Positions 39,864-50,381 of a stretch of 64,000 nt of DNA are shown here, one piece after another (the stretch's first letter is position 1; each line of letters begins with the position of its first letter). Below the pieces are notes generated by a model that saw nothing but the letters and a program-made list of their open reading frames with translations, was not told where the DNA came from and searched no databases. Where the stretch lies: positions 248,001-312,000 of the forward strand of contig CP074386.1 of assembly GCA_022041995.1 (NCBI GenBank). Reading direction: 5' to 3'. The stretch comes from Cupriavidus necator (GTDB lineage: Bacteria; Pseudomonadota; Gammaproteobacteria; Burkholderiales; Burkholderiaceae). The position numbers and the translations under genes were made by a program.

Positions 39864-41560
39864 CCTCCAATACCTCCAGTCGAGCCTGCAACGTGGCATC
39901 AAACGGCACATCCTCCGCATCGTCACGCAGCCGCTGCAACAGTTCCAGCTCAAGATCCCAGGGCGTCCGCGCGCGCTGGGCCATGGGAAGCATCAGGGTG
40001 GCCGCCGGCGCAAAGGTGAAGGTGTCCTTGCCGAGTTCGCCATAGGTCAGGAACGTGCGCAGCGCCGATAGCTCCTTGGCGGTCTCCGCCACGACCAGAC
40101 CTGCCACATAGGTCACGCAGCCCCGCGGCACCACCGTGCGTAGAAGCGCATTGATGTCCCTGGCCAACCCATAGTCGTCGAGTTGGCCGAACAGCACCAA
40201 GGCGCCTCCGCCCGCCACGGCAGACGCCTTGGCGAGTGTTTGAGGCGTGAGGAGCGTGGCGTCTCTCACAATGGACGCCATGCCCGCCTCCGTCGCCAGA
40301 CTGCGGAAGCCCTCCTCCGAGACGCCCTGCAAGACGACATAGCTGAGTGGGGCCGGCGTGTAGCGCTTGATCAGGCGCAGTGTGGCTTCCCTCACCGAGG
40401 GCACGGCAAGCAGTTCGTCCCCGGAGCGCACCCCCACTTCTACCCGCCGGTGCTGGCCGGAGAACATGTGGGCGCAGAACAGCTTGCGTTTGCTCAGCAG
40501 ATCGAACTGCGCGCGCCTCTGTGACCTGGCTTTGCGACGTCGCGTGCAAGAACTTGATATCCCGCTTCTGGAGCAAAAACTGGTCGCCCTCCAGTTCGGC
40601 CAGGAAATAGCCCTCCTTGCAAAGCTTGCAGTCGCTCGCCGGGAAATTCTCGATCGGCTCGTAGCCAAAAGACTGGCCCGGCACGAAGGTGAGATCGCAG
40701 ACGAGTGTGCCGGCCCGCTTCGCATCGGCCTGACTACCGAGAAAGAACATCGTCCGGATGTTGGCGGCCCGAAAGCCGCACTCGATAAGGCGGCCGAACA
40801 GGCCGCCCGAGGTCGAGGCGGAGATCAACACCATGTCGCTGGCCGCAGCGGCAGGCAACCGCTCGATGCCCCCATAGGAACTGAACGAGCGGACCGGCGC
40901 CTGCACTTCCCAGAGTTCATTGACCATGCCAACGCGCTGCATCGAAAAGGCGACCGACATGAGCGGCGCGGTATCGACGAAGATCCGTCCGGGCGTGCCC
41001 GTTTTCGAGCCTGCCAGTGAAAAGAAGGCCAGGGCTGCGGCAGATTCTGACGACAGCACCACGTCGCTGGTCCGCAGAAACTTGCGCGCGTGCTTTCCCG
41101 AGGCCTTGCTGAAATGGACGCCGATCGGCGCATCGACTCGGCCCGCATGCGCGTGAAACAGATCGAACAGGAAGCCGTTGCGCAGAGGTGCATGCAGCAC
41201 CTCCTCGGGCTGTTCTTCGAGGTTGCCGTCCTTCACGAAGAACGGCGTTGCCACAGCGTCGACGGTGCCGCCCGTGGACCGAAGCCAGAGGAGATAGATG
41301 CGCCCGCCCACATCATCAAAATAGCGACGAATGCGGGCCTGCACCCCACTCTCGTTCAAACACCGGAAAAGGGTGTCCTTGGTCTGAAACGGCGCCAGGA
41401 TGTAGATGCGCGAGGTACTAGGACAGGCATCGAACAGATCGCGCACATCCTCGCTTAGCATGGTGCCATTCAGTGCGGGCTCGTCGTAGACCAGCAAGGA
41501 TGCTTCGCCCAGGTAGCCGCCGCCGTCATGCACGGAAGTCGAATAGTGTTGAGCGCGCAT
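39864..41560 (-). pseudogene. Large unknown protein of the GHKL operon, N-terminal part (frameshift and IS4 insertion)
   Basis: ATG 41560 (MRAQHYSTSVHDGGGYLGEA) follows the GHKL gene stop by 3 bases. Visible segments are ASLLVYDEPALNGTMLSEDV, GRIFVDTAPLMSVAFSMQRV, ASDMVLISASTSGGLFGRLI, FFLGSQADAKRAGTLVCDLT and a Cys pair in FPASDCKLCKEGYFLAELEG. The DMVLISASTSGG stretch has a phosphoribosyltransferase-like feel, but I cannot assign it. Near 40530 one base shift moves the reading to AQFDLLSKRKLFCAHMFSGQ and onward to RLEVLE at the IS4 edge. The full protein would be about 755 residues with the part at 37880-38427. Confidence 0.6.
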
Positions 41561-41563
41561 TTC

Positions 41564-42730
41564 TCAGTTCAGCGGAATCAGTACACGAATCGCAGCGCCA
41601 ACCAGCTGCTCGTGCACGGTGGGTACAGTGACAAACTGGCGTGTCTTGTCCAGCAGGCGTGGCTTTGGCATGCCGGGACGCGACTGAGATGCCTGGGCCT
41701 CGAGCAGCAATTTGGGATCGCCCCGCATGAACGAGCGATAGCCATAGACCCGTCCGGTGCGCACCTCGATCATGCCACCCAGGTCCTTCAGGCCCCGGAG
41801 CACTTCATACAGGCCCATGCCCCGATGCGAGGGACCAACGCCTGAGACGTCATCCTCGAAATGCCGCAACATGCATTGATGGACCACCTCCCACTCGTCT
41901 TCCAGCGGAACCTCTTCCTGAAGCGGCCGACCGGAGTACGAACCATAGAAGCCGAGGCCGGCGTCGAATACCGATATCTCAAGCATGTCAGCAGCCGGTC
42001 CGATGCTTGCTGCCGGGCGCGTCTGCGCCGGCGCGTGTGACTGAATGCGATGAAAGATAATGCCGCGGATGCCGCTCCTCTTGATCGGGGTGCCGTCCAT
42101 CGCTGCTCTACCGTGTAGTTCCGTATTCTCGAAGAGCTCCGCCACGATGGTCGAGACGGTTTGCCGGAAGATAAAAGCCCGTGTTGACGAGACATTGACG
42201 GCGGTCTGTGCCGACAGCAGCTGGCTAATCAGCGAGTCGAAGTCCGCACGCGACAGCAATTTCCCGGTCTCGGACGAATAGAGGGACGGGGGCCTCCCCT
42301 GTCCGCGCGTGTCAGCACACAGCAGCGCCTGCCTATCGGCGAAGAAGTCGGTGGAAGGCAGATAGCTGTAGATCTTCCGCCGAGCGGGCCCGAACATCGC
42401 ATTGCGTCTTGCGCCGTCTGCGTCTTCGATGACATGTTCCACCCCATCGAGCAGAAGCAGGACGGCCTGGATGGGATAGAGCGCAGGTGCGGCCACGACG
42501 TGCTCCGATACGTCACTCGCCCAGATGACCCGAATCGACGGTCCCAGCTGGCTCAGCGAAATCAACCGCTGAATGGCCACCACTTCGGCCAAGCCGCCCT
42601 CCGGCTGCGCAGTCTCGGCCCTGCTTCGCACCTCTAGAGTCAGCGCCGTGGCAAGGCGAAGCGCCTCGAATTCCTCCGCGGTCCCCTGCAGGGCCCGCGT
42701 GAGTGTTATCGTCTGGGTGCCTCTACTCAT
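41564..42730 (-). CDS. GHKL-type ATPase domain protein
   Basis: 388 residues from ATG 42730 (MSRGTQTITLTRALQGTAEE), which has GAGGAAGGG just upstream; the in-frame ATG at 42820 has poorer support. The C-terminal half has the Bergerat-fold boxes: N-box TIVAELFENTELHGRAAM, G1 ISVFDAGLGFYGSYSG, G2 HRGMGLYEVLRGLKDLGGMI. Histidine-kinase phosphoacceptor motifs are absent, so this is a stand-alone GHKL ATPase, like those paired with effectors in bacterial conflict systems. It is followed by the large unknown gene and preceded 80 bp upstream by a DUF1016 nuclease gene. Confidence 0.75.
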   Translation of the reverse strand: MSRGTQTITLTRALQGTAEEFEALRLATALTLEVRSRAETAQPEGGLAEVVAIQRLISLSQLGPSIRVIWASDVSEHVVAAPALYPIQAVLLLLDGVEHVIEDADGARRNAMFGPARRKIYSYLPSTDFFADRQALLCADTRGQGRPPSLYSSETGKLLSRADFDSLISQLLSAQTAVNVSSTRAFIFRQTVSTIVAELFENTELHGRAAMDGTPIKRSGIRGIIFHRIQSHAPAQTRPAASIGPAADMLEISVFDAGLGFYGSYSGRPLQEEVPLEDEWEVVHQCMLRHFEDDVSGVGPSHRGMGLYEVLRGLKDLGGMIEVRTGRVYGYRSFMRGDPKLLLEAQASQSRPGMPKPRLLDKTRQFVTVPTVHEQLVGAAIRVLIPLN

Positions 42731-42809
42731 GGTCCCTTCCTCGTCTCGGTCAGGTGGACCTGCCTGCCAGCACAGCCTTGAGAGCACCCGCTTGTCATAT
42801 GCCTTTCGC

Positions 42810-43919
42810 TCATGACGCATTGCCCTCCAGCTTGCTGCCTGCAGCGTCTACGCGACTCTCCAACCGCGCCTTCGACAGCGCAATTGCCTCATGGAGCTTC
42901 TGCTCCAGAAGTTGCCGGGGCGGAAGTTCTGTCAAGTATTCAGCGACGTGAATGCCCGTCTGATCTAACTCCAACAACTCGATGTGCTCGCGTTTCTTGC
43001 CCGTGCATAGGATGATGCCGAGTGGGGGCGCTTCCCCTGGCTCCTGCTCGTGCTTGGCAAGCCAGCGGAGGTAGAGTTCCATTTGCCCCTTGTCCGCAGC
43101 CTTGAACTCGCCTAGCTTCAACTCGATCGCGACGAGACGTTTGAGTCGGCGATTGTAGAAGAGCAGATCGATGTAGAAATCATCGTTATCGATCTGAAGC
43201 CGCTTCTGGCGAGCAACAAAGGTGAAGCCAGCGCCTAGCTCCAGAAGGAAGTGCTCCAACTCGCGCAGTATGGCGTCTTCGAGATCGCGCTCTAGATAGC
43301 GATCTTGCAGACCAAGGAAGTCAAGGACATAGGGATCCTTGAGCACCAGGCCGGCGCTCATTTCACCCCGCTCGCGCAGGGCCGCGAGTTCTTGTGTTAC
43401 GAGGTCATCCGACTTGCGGGACAACGCGGTGCGCTCGAACAGCATGGAATCCAAGCGGTCCTGCAACGTGCGCGTACTCCAGCCTTCGTTGCGACACATC
43501 TCAAGGTAAAACTCGCGTTTGAGGGGGGCCTCGATGTAAATCAGGCTGCGGAGGTGGGTCCAACTCAATTGTCTACTCAGTGCGTAGACAATGTCCCCAT
43601 CCGGGAAAATTTCGGCGAAGCGCAGCATGTGCCGCAAATTCTTGGCACTGAAGCCACGACCATGCTCCGCCTCCAACTGCCGCGACAGGGAAACAACGAT
43701 TTGCTCACCGTACTCCGCACGCTCGCCGCCCAACACCTCCGAGCGAATGCGCTGGCCGACGCGCCAGTAGAGCACAGTCAACGCGGCGTTGACAGACACC
43801 GCTAGGCCGGCGCGCGCTTCGATGATTAGGCGCCGGATGTCCCCAACGATCGCCTCGGCGTTGACGGCTTCCGGTGGCGCCGCCGGTGTCACACGCGCTG
43901 CGACGCGTTTGCGTGTCAT
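42810..43919 (-). CDS. DUF1016 (YhcG-type) PD-(D/E)xK nuclease
   Basis: 369 residues from ATG 43919 (MTRKRVAARVTPAAPPEAVN). The N-terminal domain (ALTVLYWRVGQRIRSEVLGG, RGFSAKNLRHMLRFAEIFPD, LSWTHLRSLIYIEAPLKREF) and the C-terminal nuclease domain (DDFYIDLLFYNRRLKRLVAI, ELKLGEFKAADKGQMELYLR) show the D-ELK catalytic residues of the family. These proteins occur with restriction and other defence genes. Complete, no frame problems. Confidence 0.9.
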   Translation of the reverse strand: MTRKRVAARVTPAAPPEAVNAEAIVGDIRRLIIEARAGLAVSVNAALTVLYWRVGQRIRSEVLGGERAEYGEQIVVSLSRQLEAEHGRGFSAKNLRHMLRFAEIFPDGDIVYALSRQLSWTHLRSLIYIEAPLKREFYLEMCRNEGWSTRTLQDRLDSMLFERTALSRKSDDLVTQELAALRERGEMSAGLVLKDPYVLDFLGLQDRYLERDLEDAILRELEHFLLELGAGFTFVARQKRLQIDNDDFYIDLLFYNRRLKRLVAIELKLGEFKAADKGQMELYLRWLAKHEQEPGEAPPLGIILCTGKKREHIELLELDQTGIHVAEYLTELPPRQLLEQKLHEAIALSKARLESRVDAAGSKLEGNAS

Positions 43920-44350
43920 CGCAACCGGCCCCAACGTTTCAGCGCAAGACCCATACCGTGTGGGCCTGTCCCTGCCTTGCGGAGGCAAATCATTGCTTGC
44001 ATTGTTTCATCTATAGCGCAACTAATTGACTAGACGGCACGGCGGTACGCCCCCAATCCACTGAATTCGCTGCCGTAGGCGCTTTGCCGCCTCGACTTGC
44101 TGACTGAACCGACGTCGTGTCCCCCACTCCATCATCAACAGGCCACCTAAACCCGCGTGGTTAAAGGGATTGGCTGCGATCGACTTGCGGCCTTACCGTC
44201 GCTTATACCGTCAAGCACGCTGGGCATTTGCTGGCGCGGAAGATGGAACGATTTGCGGGGCGACGACTCTGGCGACACTATTGCCAATCAACCCAGACGA
44301 TACAGAAAGTCCAGCGTCCTGTCCGCATTCCGGATCCGCTGATCACCATC
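43920..44350. other. Intergenic region
   Basis: No supported gene. Short plus-strand frames around 44160-44380 have no start signals and look like chance openings, possibly degraded element ends. Confidence 0.4.
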
Positions 44351-44770
44351 TCAATCCAACCAAGGGTTGGCAAGGATGATGTCGACACCGTCGAAGTCCT
44401 TGGTGTTACGTGTAGCCAGTGCGGCGGCGTGGTGTCGGCATATGGCTGCAATCTGCGCGTCCGCCATGCTAATCGGACGACCCGTGCGTTCGCGTTGGGA
44501 GACGAGCGCGGCGTAATGGACGGCGGCATCTTCGTCGAACGCAAGCACCCGGCCCGCGAATTCCTCATCAAGCATCTGCAGCGCGGCATCCCGCAGGCCA
44601 GTCTTGCGGCGCCCTTCCGGCAAGCGCGCAATGCCATACAAGAGTTCGGCAACGGTCACGGCGGTTACAGCCAGTGAGTCTTGTTCCTGCCGATCCAGCC
44701 AATCAACCACGGCCGGCTCGGCCTGAGCTCGCATAAGCTCTGATAGGACATTGGTGTCGAGGACGATCAT
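44351..44770 (-). CDS. fitB: PIN-domain toxin, FitB/VapC type
   Basis: 139 residues: MIVLDTNVLSELMRAQAEPA with the first Asp, VTAVTVAELLYGIARLPEGR with the Glu, GRPISMADAQIAAICRHHAA with two further acidic positions, and ATRNTKDFDGVDIILANPWL. This is a complete type II toxin RNase of the VapC/FitB group. Its start overlaps the antitoxin stop as ATGA, the usual coupled order of antitoxin first. The symbol follows the family and is not proof of orthology. Confidence 0.9.
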   Translation of the reverse strand: MIVLDTNVLSELMRAQAEPAVVDWLDRQEQDSLAVTAVTVAELLYGIARLPEGRRKTGLRDAALQMLDEEFAGRVLAFDEDAAVHYAALVSQRERTGRPISMADAQIAAICRHHAAALATRNTKDFDGVDIILANPWLD

Positions 44771-45012
44771 TCAGGCAATTCCGCCGACCGCGGCTGCTCC
44801 ACGCGTAAGGGCAGATCCAGCCCCGGGTCAGACAGCGCGGCAAATCTCTGGTGCAGCCGGCTCCCCAGGCCGCCCGGGCCTGACCGTTTGCCAAGCGTGC
44901 GTCGAAGTATGTCGCGCACCTCCTCCTCCATGGAGCGGCCGTTCTGCGCGGCCTCGATGCGAAGCCGTGCCTTCAATTCGTCGTCAATGTTTCGAATAGT
45001 CAGCGTCGCCAT
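44767..45012 (-). CDS. fitA: FitA-like ribbon-helix-helix antitoxin
   Basis: 81 residues starting MATLTIRNIDDELKARLRIE, then EAAQNGRSMEEEVRDILRRT: a classic ribbon-helix-helix DNA-binding domain followed by a toxin-neutralising tail. It pairs with the overlapping toxin gene. The operon is presumably autorepressed through the palindrome at 45043. Confidence 0.88.
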   Translation of the reverse strand: MATLTIRNIDDELKARLRIEAAQNGRSMEEEVRDILRRTLGKRSGPGGLGSRLHQRFAALSDPGLDLPLRVEQPRSAELPE

Positions 45013-45042
45013 GATCGAGTCTCCATGCTTGCACTGACTGCA

Positions 45043-45052
45043 ATGCTAGCAT
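45043..45052. promoter_or_regulatory. Palindrome upstream of the toxin-antitoxin operon
   Basis: ATGCTAGCAT is a perfect 10-bp palindrome about 30 bp before the antitoxin start, the position expected for the operator bound by the FitA-type antitoxin. Confidence 0.5.
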
Positions 45053-45601
45053 AAAGGAGGAGTCCTTGCCTGGCGGGCATTCACAAAGCGCCTAATTATT
45101 CATTTAACGAATTCTGACCAACTAAACCAAGTGCCGACAGGCGCTCAATGAGAGAAGCGTATAGAACCGGAGGCGGCCGTTCGGTAGGGGTTCGCTATCG
45201 GACCTTATCGCCCCGCCCCACTCTGCCCGCAAAGCGCGGAGTGCAACGGCAGTAGCTGTTAAGGATTGTTGGATGCCTGTCCTCGCCTGCAGGACTGTGA
45301 GAGGCAGGGCGCGTGTGGGCAGGCGTCGAACAATCCTCGAGGGAGGAAACCGCGGAGTGGACCGATGCGGCGTGTTGGGCTATGGCGATTCAAGCGTTTG
45401 CTCGATCAGCAGAGCCTGGGAATGTCGGACGACGTGTGGCGTAGAGCGGACCTAGGCGTGACGGGAGATGGCGGCAACTCTGGACTGTTAGGACGCCGCG
45501 AGCGTGCATGAGGCGGTCTGGGACAGCGCGCACGAGTGTCCGCTTGCGGCTCCGGTCTCCAGAGAGCCGACGGTTGAGTTGGATACGTAGGACATGTGGG
45601 G
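45053..45601. other. Non-coding region, possibly 3' flank of the IS110 fragment
   Basis: No gene recognised. The part next to 45602 lies downstream of an IS110-type gene on the minus strand and could contain its non-coding end, with inverted segments such as GGATTGTTGGA and TCGAACAATCC near 45265 and 45330. It does not resemble the ends at 4890 or 59545. Confidence 0.3.
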
Positions 45602-46483
45602 TCATGCGAGGGCTCGCTGCGGTGGCGGTCCGCGGATGCAGGCACTGCGCGGGATGACCTCAATGATGAGCATCGGTGCGCCACAATGCAGGCAGACGAA
45701 GGGCGTGGGCATCGCGAGATCGGTGTCGCCAGGGGGAGCGGTGACTGGGGGCGTGGCATCCAAGAGCTCACGCGCCCTGGCCAGGTTCGCGCGGCGAACT
45801 GGGTTGGCAAGCAGCCCATAGTGCCGACCCTCTTGGTAGGCCTGCTCGGCTTGCTCGCCGGCTGCACGCTCCAGATCCCGGACGGACTTCAGATTGTAGG
45901 CGGCGGCAGACCCCTTGCGGCTACCGCGACGCGCAGGAGGCATGCCTGCCTGCAGTTCCAGCTCACGGGTCTTTCGCGCAGTCAGCGCTGGGCGATCCCA
46001 GGCGAAGGATTCGTTACGCGTGAGGACGTGCCAGACGATGATCGCCAGCTTGCGTGCCGTGGCAACAGCCGCGATCTGCTGACCGCGACGATCGCGGACA
46101 CGTAGGAAGAAGGCTCGCACGGGGCCGGCCGTTTGGGCTGCGGCCCAGGCAGCCTCGACCAGCATGGCACGCGCATAGGAACGTCCGCGCTTGCTGATGT
46201 GTCCGTGCTTTGCTGGTTGCGGGCCGGACTGGTAGACCGAAGGATTGAGGCCAAAGTAGCTGACCAGTTTCTCCGGCGAGCGAAAGCGAGCGATATCGCC
46301 GATGGCCGAGATCAACCCGATCGCCACAGTGGTGTTGATGCCGGTGATGGTCAGCAGCTTGCGCAGCCTGTCGTCCTGAATAGCGGATTGGGCCAGGACG
46401 CGCTCAACCTGCTGCAGATTCTCTGCCAGCCTGTCGACGACCTGATTCTCGATGCGCCGGAACCGAAGCGGCCTGGCTTTTGA
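45602..46483 (-). pseudogene. IS110-family transposase, C-terminal part
   Basis: From about 46483 the frame reads RFRRIENQVVDRLAENLQQV, LRKLLTITGINTTVAIGLIS, KLVSYFGLNPSVYQSGPQPA, HGHISKRGRSYARAMLVEAA, the Transposase_20 domain. The RuvC-like N-terminal half is missing; upstream sequence in this frame is unrelated. The C-terminal tail contains FVCLHCGAPMLIIEVIPR, a zinc-ribbon-like end seen in some longer members. A third IS110 lineage in this window. Confidence 0.75.
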
Positions 46484-46956
46484 TGAGGTTGAACCCAAAA
46501 AGGCCGATACGTGGCGGGAGGCATTAACTATTGCCTTTCGCCAGACCAGCCTTTGCCAGGTCAAACCTCTCGCCTACCGTTCACGAGCCTCCGCGACACC
46601 AGCCGCTGCGTATGCATTATGCTTGAGTCTTCATAGAACTCTGCGAGCTAACTGAGCCGCATCCTTCTGTTACCCCACCCTAGGCATATTTACGGTGCCA
46701 TGGTTACGCGATAGATTACCGGAATCTCGTCAACAAGAAGAACAAGCCGTGCAGGAAAAACTCTACCTTGTCTTTGAAAACCTGGGGGAGCGGCATTCTA
46801 TCGACCCGGCCCAGCTCGATACATGTTCGAATGCTGCTAGGGTACGGCTGGATGCGCACCATACTGCTCCAGTAGAGTTTCAGATGGAGTCAGAAGGTGT
46901 TGCGAAGACATACGCGTTGAAATGGGCGCCTGTGGACAACATGTATCCGCCGTCAT
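46484..46956. other. Junction region between IS110 and Tn3 fragments
   Basis: An open frame of about 100 codons (46695-46997) exists but I recognise nothing in it, and it overlaps the start of the Tn3 homology in another frame. Treated as unannotated. Confidence 0.3.
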
Positions 46957-48783
46957 CTCCGGCCGCTGTATGTCGCGCTCGACTTCGCCGGCACTAATCC
47001 GGAAAGCCCGTGGCTCGCTGCATTGTCCTGGGCCAGGAGCGCGTTCGCCAAGCAACAGAGGCTGTCGCAACGACCGCTCGACGAATGTCCAGCGGCCACG
47101 CTGCCGAAACGCCTGCGACCGTACCTGCTGACCTTCGACGCCAACGGGAAGCCGACGGGCCTGCACGCCGATCGCTACGAGTTCTGGCTGTACCGCCAGG
47201 TCAGAAAGCGCTTCCAAGCGGGTGAACTCTACCTCGACGACAGCCTGAAACACCGTCATTTCTCCGACGAACTGGTTTCGAGGGAGGAAAAGGCTGATGC
47301 GCTCGCGCAAATGGACATCCCTTTCCTGCGGCAATCGATAGATGCCCAGCTCGATGCACTGAGGGTCGAACTGCGCGCGCAGTGGCTGGCATTCAACAAC
47401 GAACTGAAACAGGGCAAGCTGACGCATCTGGAATACAACAAGGACACGAAGAAGCTCACCTGGCGCAAGCCCAAGGGCGAGAACCTGAAGGCACGCGAGA
47501 AGACATTCTACGAGCAACTGCCGTTCTGCGACGTGGCTGATGTGTTCCGCTTCGTCAACGGCCAGTGCCAATTCCTGTCAGCGCTGACGCCCATGCAGCC
47601 GCGCTACGCCAAGAAGGTGGCCGACGCTGACAGCCTGATGGCGGTCATCATCGCCCAGGCGATGAACCACGGCAACCATGTCATGGCTCGCACCAGTGAC
47701 ATTCCGTATCACGTGCTGGAAAGCACCTACCAGCAGTACCTGCGCCAGGCGACGCTGCTGTCGGCCAACGACCGCATCAGCAACGCCATCGCAACGCTGC
47801 CGATCTTCCCGTACTACTCGTTCGACCTCGACACGCTGTATGGTGCTGTCGACGGCCAAAAATTCGGCGTCGAGCGACCGACGGTAAAAGCACGCTATTC
47901 GCGCAAGTACTTCGCTCGCGGCAAAGGCGTGGTCGCCTACACGCTACTGTGCAACCACATCCCGCTCAACGGCTACCTCATCGGCGCACACGACTACGAA
48001 GCCCATCACGTATTCGACATTTGGTATCGCAACACGTCAAACATCGTGCCGACCGCGATCACAGGCGACATGCACAGCGTCAACAAAGCCAACTTCGCCA
48101 TTCTGTACTGGTTCGGCCTGCACTTCGAGCCGCGCTTCACCGACCTCAATGCGCAGCTGAAGGAACTGTACTGCGCCGACGATCCGGTTCAGTACGAGAA
48201 TTTCCTGATTCGTCCGGTTGGGAAAATCGACTGCGATCTCATCACCAGCGAGAAGCCGAACATCGACCAGATAGTGGCCACGCTCGGGCTGAAGGAGATG
48301 TCGCAGGGCACGCTGATCCGCAAGCTGTGCACCTATACCACGACGAACCCGACGCGGCGTGCGATCTTCGAGTTCGACAAGCTCATCCGCAGCATCTACA
48401 CGCTGCGCTACCTGCGTGATCCGCAACTGGAACGCAACGTGCATCGCTCGCAGAACCGCATCGAGTCCTACCACCAGCTACGCTCGACCATTGCCCAGGT
48501 CGGCGGCAAGAAGGAATTGATCGGCCACACCGACGTCGAAATCGAGATCACCAATCAGTGCGCGCGGCTGATCGCCAACGCGGTCATCTACTACAACTCG
48601 GCCATCCTGTCGAAGCTGCTGACGAAGTATGAGGTAACCGGCAACACCACGGCACTGGCGCTCATCAAGCAGATATCGCCAGCGGCCTGGCGGCACATCC
48701 TGCTCAACGGGCACTACACTTTCCAAAGTAACGGCAAAATGATCGACCTGGACACACTCATCGCGAGCCTGGAACTGGAGTAG
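46957..48783 (+). pseudogene. tnpA: Tn3-family transposase TnpA, C-terminal ~600 residues
   Basis: Homology begins at LRPLYVALDFAGTNPESPWL and runs without interruption to the end LDTLIASLELE. The Tn3 DDE domain is evident: PYYSFDLDTLYGAVDGQKFG, THE-like region IVPTAITGDMHSVNKANFAI, LHFEPRFTDLNAQLKELYC, and RNVHRSQNRIESYHQLRSTI with the last acidic residue. Full-length TnpA is about 1000 residues, so the N-terminal 400 are missing here. A matching-size N-terminal piece lies on the other strand at 48930-50075. No resolvase gene or 38-bp ends were recognised. Confidence 0.88.
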
Positions 48784-48929
48784 CAGAATTTCCCGGGGTT
48801 CCAGCGTCGTGCCACTGCGCGTCAGGTAGATGCGGCAGCCTTTTGAAGGGTCGTCGTCACGCCAAGCACCATATCACCAAAATTCCACAATGCGGAATGG
48901 CGGAATTTTCGGCGGTTCCCGCTTGGAAC

Positions 48930-50075
48930 CCCCCACAGCAACGGAAGGTAGTTCTTGCCGCTGTAGGCCCGCACCTCGGCGCAGCTCTCGCGCAAGGGCT
49001 CGAGACTGCCTGTCGGCGCCAGATACTTGCGTACCTGTGCGCCCAGCGCAGCGTCGTCCCCGTGATCGTCAACGATGTTGACAACCCCGTCGAGCAGGTC
49101 CACGAGGCTTTCCATCTGTTCACGCTGCCGCGCCTGGATGAGCGCGAGCTCTTCCTTGGCCCGCTTGTGGATAGCACCCACCCGGCGGATGAACATCTCG
49201 GCCAGATCGTCGCGGGCACGCACACGCATTTGATGCAGCAGCGCTACGATCAGTGTATAGCGACGCTCGGGCAGCATCTCCTTCAGATTGGCCGCATCCA
49301 GGCTCATCGATTGCGATGACAGGGAGCGCAGCTTTGTGGCTGGCACGCCTTCCAGCGCACGACCGTAGTCCCCAAAGCCTTCGAGCCAGGTGAGATGTTC
49401 GATCAGCAAGGAGATGTGCTTGCGCGACGGCCGCAACGCGTAGCGCTTGATGGTGTTGTACGCGGTCTGGCGCTGACTGAATTCCCGCTTGAGGAGGCGG
49501 TCCAGTTGGGCCTTGTCGTCGTCCGTCAGGCGTCGCGCGACGCGCCGGAATAGCGCTGTTTGCGTGCGCGCATGGACTTGTTCCGCAATCGCGTCCAGCG
49601 TCGAGAACGCCGGCAGTTCGACCTGCTGCTGGATCAGGCTGTCGATGGTGGCATTGATGATGTCCACCGACTGGTCCATGGCCTCGGCCGCTTCCCGTGC
49701 CGCACGCACGGCGACTTCATTGGCATCGGTGCCATAGTAGGACTGGATGCCGAGAAACTCCCGAATCGCAGCGTAGTGGCGAAACAACGCGACCGACCGG
49801 GCCCTGTCGTAGCCAAACTCGACCTCCGCACCGATGTCTGCGCTGGCTCGGACGTGATCAATGACAGCGACAGGAATGGAGTCGAGGTTGGGGAAGTGGC
49901 GCATCTGCTGAAAGACCTTCAGCAGGACCAGCAGGCCTAGCCGCGAGGACTGCCCCCGCGCGTTTCGTCGCCCCCACTCCAGTTCTTCGATGTCGGGCGT
50001 ATAGCAGGCCTGCAATTCCCCCGTCGAAAAGACCCTGGGAAAGCGCGGATAGGCGGTACGTTCGACGGTGGCCAT
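48930..50075 (-). pseudogene. tnpA: Tn3-family transposase TnpA, N-terminal ~380 residues
   Basis: Starts at 50075 (MATVERTAYPRFPRVFSTGE), with the DUF4158-type N-terminal domain (LQACYTPDIEELEWGRRNAR, LVLLKVFQQMRHFPNLDSIP) and helical middle (YALRPSRKHISLLIEHLTWL, MLPERRYTLIVALLHQMRVR). It follows the family to AYSGKNYLPLLWGVP and then diverges near 48935. The remaining codons to 48822 read through a palindrome (AAAATTCC...GGAATTTT, about 48875-48912) that is unlikely to be coding. Together with 46957-48783 it would make almost one full TnpA. Confidence 0.85.
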
Positions 50076-50224
50076 GCCGGACTGAGATCTCCAATGGGCC
50101 GGCCAGTGTAGCGGAAGAGTCGCTCGATAGAGGGCTCAGTCTTTTATAACAATCAGATCTATAGATTCGAATATATATAACTGGAAGGCTTATGATAGGA
50201 AATCGGCCTTATCTTGGTCAGACC

Positions 50225-50381
50225 CGGTGACGATCAAACCGGCGGCTCCGGTCGGCAGGCCAATCGCCATTGAGATTGGCCCGGCCAGCGGCTGTGCATA
50301 GTAGAGGTTGGCGGCGGTCATGCCGCAGGCCAACGCCAACAGCGGCAGGCGTGCCGGGGTGGCCGACCCCTCAGTGCTCAT
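50225..50381 (-). pseudogene. MFS transporter, N-terminal fragment
   Basis: MSTEGSATPARLPLLALACG and MTAANLYYAQPLAGPISMAI resemble the first membrane helix of a major-facilitator drug-efflux permease. The homology ends near 50225, where unrelated sequence next to the Tn3 fragment starts. Its ATG overlaps the stop of the dehydrogenase gene (ATGA), so it was the third gene of that operon. Confidence 0.7.

Noticed and set aside
46695..46997. A 100-codon plus-strand gene before the Tn3 fragment
   Set aside because: No recognisable domain, and its 3' part overlaps Tn3 homology in another frame.
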